Source: Botryosphaeria dothidea (Eukaryota; Ascomycota; Dothideomycetes; Botryosphaeriales; Botryosphaeriaceae). Taken from it: a stretch of 64,000 nucleotides of DNA. Positions 57,587 to 64,000 of the stretch are shown one piece after another. Under the pieces are notes generated by a model. That model ran no database searches. It was not told where the DNA came from and worked only from the letters and a program-made list of their open reading frames with translations. The translations under genes were made by a program, and so were the position numbers. Position 1 is the stretch's first letter; each line of letters starts with the position of its first letter. The stretch is taken from contig WWBZ02000062.1 of the NCBI GenBank assembly GCA_011503125.2, positions 1,860,001-1,924,000 of the forward strand. The letters are read 5' to 3'.

Positions 57587-58202
57587 ATGAGAATGTCTTT
57601 CACCATCGCCGCCGCACCCGCAACAGACATCTGGCGCAAGCCCCCCCCCCCCCCCCCCCCCCCCGGGCCACAACGCCTTCTCCGTCCCCCTTTCCCACAT
57701 CTCGCGCGGCGCCCTCTCGTACTTCCGCCGCGCCCGCCTGACCACCACGCTCCCGCCCCTTCGCGACCTCAACCTCTACGACCAAGCGGGCCTGCTCCTC
57801 GCCATCACCCGCCCGGGCGCCGCCCTGGAAGAGGCCACGGAGGCGCAGTGGCTGAAGACGGACATCGCGGTCATGTGTGGCGAGGCCTGGGTCAGCACGG
57901 TTGGGTGCCAGTGCTGGGCGGATGCTAGTCTCGTGCCGTGGAGCGTTTTGGGGGATGTGGGGGAGGGGGGGTGGCCGAGCGCGACGGTGGAGGTAGAGCG
58001 GGCGGAGAAGGGGAAAGCGGTGTGGGTGTATTTGCGGGTTCCGGGGAGGGGCGGGGCGGAGGGGAGAAGGGTGCCAATCAGGGAGCTGACGTGGTGGTTT
58101 GCGGAGGAGGATGAGGGGTGGGAGATTAGTGTTGCGGTGTATGCGGCGAGGCCGTTGAGGAAGGAGGGGGCGGAAGGGGAGGCGTTGAATGTGAAAATTT
58201 AA
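57587..58202 (+). pseudogene. DUF1349 protein interrupted by a 24-C homopolymer
   Basis: The start MRMSFTIAAAPATDIWRKP matches fungal DUF1349 proteins, which have a concanavalin-A-like fold; ATG 57593 is the family's usual start. At 57641-57664 lies a run of 24 C. After it the original frame continues only with shadow sequence, while the true family sequence (LSYFRRARLTTTLP, YDQAGLLLAITRPG, WLKTDIAVMCGEAWVSTVGCQCWADAS, REVTW-like IRELTWWFAEEDEGWEISVAVYAARPL) reads in another frame to the stop at 58202. A run of 23 or 26 C would be in frame. Either the tract length is misassembled, or the gene is switched off in this copy. The reaction is unknown. Confidence 0.78.
57641..57664. repeat. 24-base poly-C tract inside a coding region
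   Basis: A pure C run directly follows the codon for Lys in the DUF1349 gene and breaks its frame. Confidence 0.95.
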
Positions 58203-58289
58203 AGAGTTTGATGTGGAGTGGAAGTAACATTAAATGGTGGACAAAATAGCCAATAGATAAAAAGTTGAGAGCTAATACATGATGGAGGA

Positions 58290-60105
58290 CTACGTCGTTT
58301 CACAAAGAAGCAGCGAAAGGCCCTGGATCGGCAAGGGAAATGACATGTTGAAAGTTCCCTGATCATCAAGGTTTACTGTAGTTGGCGATTCCAGTACTTG
58401 GAGCTTTCCTGCAGCAACCAGGCGATCGTACTCCTCTGCTGTCGGCTTCGTAGAAGGACCCATAGCCAGCCACACGGCATACGAATTGCTGTGCTCTTCG
58501 TCAAGGCGGAAATGAGTCAAATTTGCAGACATTCCCGCTTGTAACCCTCCAATCTTCAGATCTACCTGCGCATCTTGAAAGTTGGTGTCATTGTCGTGGT
58601 AGTGCCAGATTAGTACGTAAAGCTTGTCTCCATCCGTGCTCGCGAGCACACCGACGTCAGCATCGCCTCTGATACCCTCATTCACGGCCGTGTCAAGAGC
58701 TACCTGCCCATCACTCTCTGCCTGGATCCTGTCTCCTGCCATCATTCCTAGCATCCGATGAGCGTTGAGCACTGGCTTGTCAATTCCTTGGGTTGCCAGC
58801 ACTCGGAAGCCGTCGAAGTAGGTAGTGTCGTTGAAGAATTCCGTCTCCTCATACTCAAAGGCCCAAGTCAGCGCTCCTTGAAGGTTGACCTCTTGCCTAC
58901 TAGCGAGATCCCTGGCACGAACGAATGTCGCAACCGTGTAAGATGGGTAGAGGAGGCCGTTGCGAAATCCGTACTGCGGCGTCTGGCATGCCGCGCATCC
59001 ATCAGGGTCATACTCACTCATTACGATAGGTGTCTGGCGGAGCTCTGAGTAGGATGCGATGACACGAAAAGCCTCGTCAATCTGCTGCAGCTGAGTTGAC
59101 AGATTCATCTGGGCACATAGCCTTCTGCGCCAGTGGTGTTGATGAAGCGCGGTGCTCCCTTGGCATGGAAGGAAACAAAATCGAGCGGCGTGCCGGTCTC
59201 GCCAGTAGCGTAGTTCTGGCCGTACATGCTGTGATTCAGAAATTCGGCTAGATAGCCCTCTGCCGCTCCACCGGCGACCTCGCAACCACCAACTCGGGCT
59301 GTTGGAAGGGCGCGGCGGACACCAGCTATGGCATGGTCATGGAGCATATAAAACTCTTCGCGTGTACCGTTCCAGTCTGAGAAAATAATTATTCAAGCAA
59401 AGAGGAATCTTTCCGGACCCTGCGTACAGTCAATGTTCGGCTCGTCTGCACAGGTCGTCAGCATAATCATCTACAGCGAACAGACGGAGTTGACGCACTC
59501 CAAACTTCCCAGTACCACGACTCGACCTCGGCCTGTCCATACTTTTCTACGCTATGCTTTGTCCATTGATACACCAATTCTTCCCACCTCTCATAGCTAG
59601 TGGGCGTGCTGGACCATCCTGTGTAGATGGCGTCATAGGGAGACGTCGCGGTGAAAGTAAAAAAGTACGGGTCCGGATGCGTAGACAAGGCCAATGGCAT
59701 GAATCCGACTTGCACGTAGGGTTTCACGTTGGCAGAGAGATATGCATCAAAAATGCGGTCCACAATTGTCCAATTGTAAACCGGATTTCCCTCAGCATTC
59801 TCGGTGTACGCGCTTGTGCTGCCCCATTTCAACGCAGGTACGCCAACTGTACTTCTATTCCCGGTAGTCAGCAGGCTGTGCGTGCGAAAGTATGTCTGTG
59901 CTGGACCAAGGTTGCCTAGTTCGGAGAGCAGCTTTTGTCCATCTGGGTAGTAGGCAAAGTTTGGCTCGTCGCAGCCGAAGAACCGATTGATCACGGTCAG
60001 TGGGCCTAGACTTGTTGAGGCGTCGACACTGATTCTGACAGGCCTTTGCGCTGAAATTGTGGGAAGAGGCAATAGCGCCAGTGCCGAAGGGAAGACAATT
60101 GACAT
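58290..60105 (-). pseudogene. GH39 beta-xylosidase-like enzyme with an apparent frameshift
   Basis: The gene starts at ATG 60105 with a signal peptide (FPSALALLPLPTISA). Family blocks: FFGCDEPNFAYYPDG, FRTHSLLTTG, LKWGSTSAYTE, YNWTIVDRIFDAYL and VKPYVQVGFMP. Introns 59446-59498 and 59377-59427 rebuild EVWNEPNIDYWNGT, which contains the acid/base Glu, from three exons. The nucleophile Glu is in IVMSEYDPDGCAAC. Around 59108 the frame breaks: GAEGYVP ends in a stop while the downstream exon resumes at MNLSTQLQQIDEAF one frame away, with no room for an intron. The summed exon length is one base short of a multiple of three. Either a one-base deletion or a sequence error; everything else looks intact. 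GH39 enzymes hydrolyse xylo-oligosaccharides. Confidence 0.82.
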
Positions 60106-60400
60106 TGTTGCAGGCAATGATTCGACGTTGAAGCCTGGTGCTGTTGGCTGGATTGTTGGATGCGGCGCTGTAAAAAAAAAAAAAAAACGCCCAACAAACA
60201 AGCGGCACAGACTTGATTGCGGTAAATAGAATAGCATTGACATGACTTCATCTCCAAGCTCATGTTTGAGAAGTAGCCAATCAGAAATGCCGGATGCAAA
60301 GGATTGACTTTACACCCCGCAATCCTACCCGGCTGTCATCGCAATACACAAGTTGTCGCAGCGACAATACTGCTACTGCTACTGCTACCCAATCACTCAT
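60106..60400. other. GH39 upstream region
   Basis: Contains a run of about 17 A at 60171-60187 and a TGCTAC repeat (60370-60388). No gene. Confidence 0.5.
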
Positions 60401-60480
60401 GGGGAGTCGAATCATTCATCCGGACGTAAATGTCATCAAATTTTCGAACACCCAAATCCGGATGAATGCTTCAACTCCCC
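60401..60480. mobile_element. Short palindromic MITE, full copy 2
   Basis: Left terminus GGGGAGTCGAATCATTCATC (60401-60424) and right terminus GAATGCTTCAACTCCCC (ending 60480) are inverted repeats of about 25 bp around 31 bp. TA follows on the right (60481-60482); the left flank reads CAT. It matches the 40.7-kb copy in both termini. Confidence 0.72.
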
Positions 60481-60803
60481 TACAGACCCACTCTGTTCGC
60501 GTCAAAAAAGTTTTTCTCAACGTCGCAACAGCTGGACGAGACTTTGACTGTGCCGCTCTCAGATTGATAGCCTGTTGCTTGCTGCCTGCTGCTGTGCCGC
60601 ACTGCTGTTGGCACGCTAGAGAAGTTGTGGCGCAGCGAAAGCTAAATTAAGACTTGCCATGCTTCTAGGCTGGCTGCGGCCGTGCCACGTTCCTCCTGGC
60701 CTGAACCAGCTCAGGTGATTTCAAAGGTCGTGTTCCGCGCCGTTGCGAGCTCCCAGATCAAAACCTTAATCTTCTCTTCTCTCATCACCAGAAAACGACA
60801 AAG
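60481..60803. other. Intergenic
   Basis: Promoter side of the 60804 gene. Nothing recognised. Confidence 0.45.
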
Positions 60804-61300
60804 ATGGGGCTTCCACGCATCCCAGAATTTGATTGGAATTACCCCACGCCGGAAAATCCTCAACCTGACCCCCGAGAGCCGTTCAAGTTCGATGAGAACG
60901 GACTTTGCATCAAACAGCCTCCGCCTGCTACACCGGTGCAGACATTTGTGCGATTGGAATTTGATGAGAAAATTCACTTGGAGAGTCAGAAGGGGTGGCA
61001 CGAGACCTTGCTGGCCATTTCGCGAGAGGAAGGTTGGCGCGAGACAGATATCGGGAGAGCGGTAGACCAGCCGCATATTGTGATTTTGATCATATGTACG
61101 ACATACAAACTTGCGATTCACTCCTGTTAGAATGCTGAACATCCCTGGTAGATTGGCACGAGCAAACGCCTGAGGCTATCCGAGATCACTGCGTACCCGA
61201 CGAGCCATCGGTATTTTCATTTGCCGCAATTCGTCCTCTACTCAACTCTGAGCCTGAAATCGTATCGGTCGGATCTATCGGCCATTCTACCGCGTATTAA
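60804..61300 (+). CDS. Small conserved protein, possible dimeric alpha-beta barrel
   Basis: Two exons (intron 61096-61151, GTACGA..GGTAG) encode 146 residues from MGLPRIPEFDWNYPTPENP. A Pro-rich N-terminus is followed by a strand-helix-strand pattern (QTFVRLEFDEKIHLES, KGWHETLLAISREEGW, HIVILIIYWHEQTPEAI) like antibiotic-monooxygenase or stress-responsive A/B barrel folds. The last exon contains SVFSFAAIRPLL. The fold assignment rests on pattern only. No signal peptide. Confidence 0.6.
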
Positions 61301-62073
61301 AATGAACTTATCATAATTCATGGGCCTCCTCATGCGTTGTCACCGTCTGTGCTATCAGGGGCAGACAAATTGGGCTCTGTGAGAGTTCCACATCCACACG
61401 GCTCCCACGAAGACTTTATTGGTGGCTGCGGAAACTGGGTGCTGAACAATGATCCGAACGCAGAGCGTAGTTAGATCATTATCCTGGTGTGGGTAAAATT
61501 TGAGAAGGAAGCTCAGTTCAAAGTATCGAAGTACCCCTCGGGAAAGAGCGTGGCAAATTTGTACAACAAGCACATCGGGATTTTTTGAGAGATTCGCAGC
61601 AGAAGGGTGCTACTGTGCACCAAATGGACATCGATATTGAGAAGTGATATCCCCCACCACCCCCGAAATCCTTCATGAAGCTATCATGTGATGGATGTAG
61701 TATTCTTTAATTTGGAGAACAATTAGATGTGTGTTTCTACCACCGAGGTCGGAGCAACGACGGGCCATTTCTCTAATTCTAATAACGACCAATACCAATA
61801 TTGTTTTCCCCAACTACCAAATGTAATCTTGGCTTAATGTTGAATTGTGATTGGTTCGCAAATACCAGATAATGAGTGGCATGAGGAGGAGGGTAGGTGA
61901 CCCGGTATCCTCTTATATAATAGCTATGTGACAAATTTTCGGTGTTAACCCTTGGTTCAACCAGACCCTATTCCTCCTTACAGTTCATATTCCAACACTT
62001 AAGGATTCTAACCGAAGATTGAGCGGTCATCAGCAAAGCCTTCTGACCAATCCCAATCTTTCAGATACCTATG
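61301..62073. other. Intergenic, AT-rich
   Basis: No gene recognised. It borders the Tc1-like element. Confidence 0.5.
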
Positions 62074-62075
62074 TA

Positions 62076-63418
62076 CAATCACTTGACAAAAGTTCTCGCG
62101 TGATTAAGCGAGACGCGTCAAAACGCGTCTCGAGCGCCCACACCTCCAATCTTCGCACCACCAAAATGGCACCACAACGCACTCCTCTCAAAGAGCTCTT
62201 TGGCACACATACTCCCAATCAACACTACTCTCCACATCAGCGAGGAATTTTACTTGCCTGCAAGGCTCTTGGCAAGAAGCCTGCCTGGTTCCAGAAGCAC
62301 CTGGGCGTGCCTGAATCTTCGGTACGCTCGACTATGCAGCTCGCGCCATTACGCAACGAAGGGCGCTCCCAATTACGGACTGGGCGGCCAAAATGTCTTT
62401 CAGAAACCGACAAGCGACATATTCTACGCGTGGTGCGAGCCAACCCAAAATTCACGTACCAAGAGGTCCGGGAAGTCACAGGTGTGACCTGCCATGACCG
62501 GACCATCTCTCGACTCTTAGACACCTACAACATAAAGAAATGACGCGCAGCTGGCCGCCCGGAACTCACGGAAGAACATGCTGCTATCAGACTTGCCTGG
62601 GCACTCGAGCATGTGCACTGGACCGAGGCGCAATGGAAGAAAGTCATCTGGTCAGATGAGTGCTCTGTGGAGCGAGGAAAGGGCCAAAAAAGGGAGTGGT
62701 GCTTTCGCACTCCTAGCCAAAAATGGGACCTCCAAATGGTCCAACCATATAAAAAAGGAATAAATATATCCATTATGGTATGGGCTGGCTTTTCTGGCTT
62801 ACGAGGAAGGTCTCCTTTACACGTAATGGTACGTGATCCTTTAGCTAAGAGGGGTGGCTATTCAGCCAACTCTTATCTTAAGGTTCTCGAGGAAAACATA
62901 CCAAAAGTGCATAGAAGAGGTATGACTTTTATGCAGGATAATGCTCCAATTTATACTGCAATAAAAGTTAGGGAATGGTTTAAAAGAAGGCGGATAAATC
63001 TATTAGATTGGCCACCTTATAGCCCGGATTTGAATCCAATTGAATATATCTGGTTTTATTTAAAGTCTAAGGCATTAGAGCTACATCCAGAGCTTAAATA
63101 CTTAACCGGATCAGTAGATTTTATTAGAGAGAAGCTGGGAGAAGCATTGCGGGAAGCATGAGAGGCTTTGCCATAATCTTTATTTGACTCTATATTAGGT
63201 AGTATGAAGCGTAGGTGTGAGGCAGTTATCACAGCAGAGGGCTGGCATACCAAGTATTAGCAAAGAAATAATACTAGCATCCTTCTTCTTACTCAATTTT
63301 AACTTAAAAACAACTTAGTATAAGAGCTAGGAAGCATGCGTTGAGAATCAGTAAGTTGATGGGGTACGAGGGTCATCGCTTCGGAAGCGCCCGCGCGAGA
63401 ACTTTTGTCCTAGTACTG
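62076..63418 (+). mobile_element. Tc1/mariner (Tc1-like, DD34E) transposon
   Basis: A 1343-bp element flanked by TA (62074-62075 and 63419-63420). The terminal inverted repeats share a 16-bp core GACAAAAGTTCTCGCG after nine divergent outer bases (19 of 25 match). A perfect 10-bp hairpin (arms CGAGACGCGT, loop CAAA, 62109-62132) lies inside the left end. The interior holds one transposase gene. Confidence 0.88.
62166..63161 (+). pseudogene. Tc1-like transposase with one in-frame stop
   Basis: The frame from ATG 62166 (AAAATGGCA) runs 331 codons. The N-terminal helix-turn-helix DNA-binding half has ILLACKALGKKPAWFQKHLG and TYQEVREVTGVTCHDRTISR. The catalytic core has VIWSDECSVE (first Asp), FMQDNAPIY (second Asp) and PDLNPIEYIW (Glu), with 34 residues between the last two, giving DD34E as in Tc1. 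A TGA at 62541-62543 interrupts it right after YNIKK; the downstream part RPELTEEHAAIRLAWALE stays in the same frame. The change is compatible with a single G-to-A transition. The part after about 62740 is much more AT-rich than the first half. A copy needing only one substitution is probably recent, but cannot mobilise itself. Confidence 0.87.
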
Positions 63419-63523
63419 TATATGTCAGATAAGCCGAAACGACAAGGATGATCTATATTTACTCACGCAGCTAAAGCAAACTTCGCGTGTGCGTCCGCGC
63501 ATAGTCGGGAACGATTCGGATCG
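63162..63523. other. Transposon 3' end and short flank
   Basis: Holds the transposon's non-coding 3' part (to 63418) and about 100 bp before the solo LTR. Confidence 0.6.
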
Positions 63524-63659
63524 TGTTGGAAATCGAGTTGATTTGATTATTGTCTGGATTGTTGGCATGTCCCATGAGAGGGGTATGAGAGGGTGCCTGC
63601 TATATAGACTATTTGACGCTAAACCTAATTCGGAGCATTCTGAGACTATATTTCCAACA
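63524..63659. mobile_element. Solo LTR (136 bp), copy 2
   Basis: Same length and ends as the 29.2-kb copy, with two substitutions in 136 bases. It is flanked by a perfect but different 5-bp duplication GATCG (63519-63523 and 63660-63664). It lies 18 bases downstream of the stop of the HELSH gene and could supply or disturb its 3' UTR. Confidence 0.87.
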
Positions 63660-63677
63660 GATCGACCCTGGCAAGAT

Positions 63678-64000
63678 TCATAACAAGACCTGTTCCGTAT
63701 GTCCTTCCTCCTTGATTTCCTCTCCATTTCCATCAAACGCAGGCTGGTCAATAATGTACACGTCAATGTATGCCAATTGACGGACTGGGGAGATAGAACT
63801 GTATTTGGCCCGATACCAGTCAGGTGCGCCCCCACTGAATTTAACCGGCGCATCATAGAAGTGGGACCTGTATTGGTGAGCATCATTCCGATAATACCAA
63901 AGAAATACTGAGCACGAGTACTCACAACTCATGGACCCAGGTTACCGATCGAGCTCTAAGTGCATCATTGTCTAACCTGGTGTCCAGGTTTTTGATGGAC
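63678..64000 (-). CDS. Putative zinc metallopeptidase, 3' part, runs off the right edge
   Basis: Two visible exons joined by intron 63868-63925 (GTGAGT..AATACAG). The splice creates VTWVHELSHFYDAP, which contains an HExxH zinc-binding motif (HELSH) built across the junction. The C-terminal remainder is KFSGGAPDWYRAKYSSISP and VRQLAYIDVYIIDQPAFDGN, ending at 63678. In HExxH peptidases the third ligand lies downstream; a Tyr/Asp-rich segment is visible, but the third ligand is not identifiable. It may belong to the deuterolysin-like or another small secreted metallopeptidase family. The 5' end is missing, so signal peptide and family cannot be checked. Confidence 0.6.

Noticed and set aside
61990..62165. 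Upstream in-frame extension of the transposase from 62019
   Set aside because: It would start outside the element's left end (62076) and read through the terminal repeat.
1..64000. CRISPR arrays, bacterial operons or phage
   Set aside because: No regularly spaced direct repeats; spliced genes and fungal families show a eukaryotic genome.

Overview
The window reads as nuclear DNA of a filamentous ascomycete (Pezizomycotina, possibly Dothideomycetes). Most genes carry introns of about 45-105 bases with GT..AG ends and CTAAC/CTGAC-like branch sites. Many products belong to families largely confined to filamentous fungi: F-box proteins with an N-terminal Cys motif, DUF3176, DUF7730-like, Fungal_trans_2 zinc-cluster regulators, an AA11 LPMO and S53 sedolisin. 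I support about 30 protein-coding loci, including partial and broken ones. I found no rRNA, convincing tRNA or CRISPR array. Class and order placement is inference.

Layout. 0-4 kb: fragment of a cytochrome P450, then a multi-exon F-box gene. 4.4-10.7 kb: a TmpA-like six-helix membrane flavoprotein, divergent across 2.3 kb from an acyl-CoA-ligase-like AMP-binding enzyme; a perfect 9-bp palindrome lies between them. 11-21 kb: a Ser/Thr-rich probable GPI protein, a small conserved protein, a Cys-rich single-pass protein and a secreted GH5 hydrolase. 21-29 kb: a secreted TolB-like beta-propeller, a decayed DUF3176 gene and a second copy of the Cys-rich family. 29-38 kb: secreted enzymes (S53 peptidase, GH43, AA11 LPMO with a C-terminal Cys module) around a DUF7730-like gene. 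40-47 kb: housekeeping genes (mitochondrial N-acetylglutamate synthase, 3-hydroxyisobutyrate-dehydrogenase-like enzyme, R3H protein). 47-58 kb: uncharacterised proteins, a hexapeptide acetyltransferase, a zinc-cluster regulator, a PhyH-type dioxygenase and a DUF1349 gene broken by a 24-C run. 58-64 kb: a GH39 gene with an apparent frameshift, a small conserved gene, a complete Tc1-like transposon with a stop in its transposase, and the 3' end of a gene with a spliced HELSH metallopeptidase motif.

Mobile DNA: two 136-bp solo LTRs with different perfect 5-bp target duplications (29.2 and 63.5 kb); one 1.34-kb Tc1/mariner element with TA duplications; and a short palindromic MITE family with two full and two partial copies (40.7, 60.4, 38.7 and 53.6 kb).

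The genes do not form one pathway. The clearest functional theme is extracellular degradation (GH5, GH43, GH39, AA11, S53, perhaps the HELSH protein), spread over 45 kb and separated by regulators, unknown genes and mobile DNA. The most interesting pairing is the TmpA-like flavoprotein with the divergent AMP-binding ligase, because these two domain types occur fused in the fungal redox protein TmpL.
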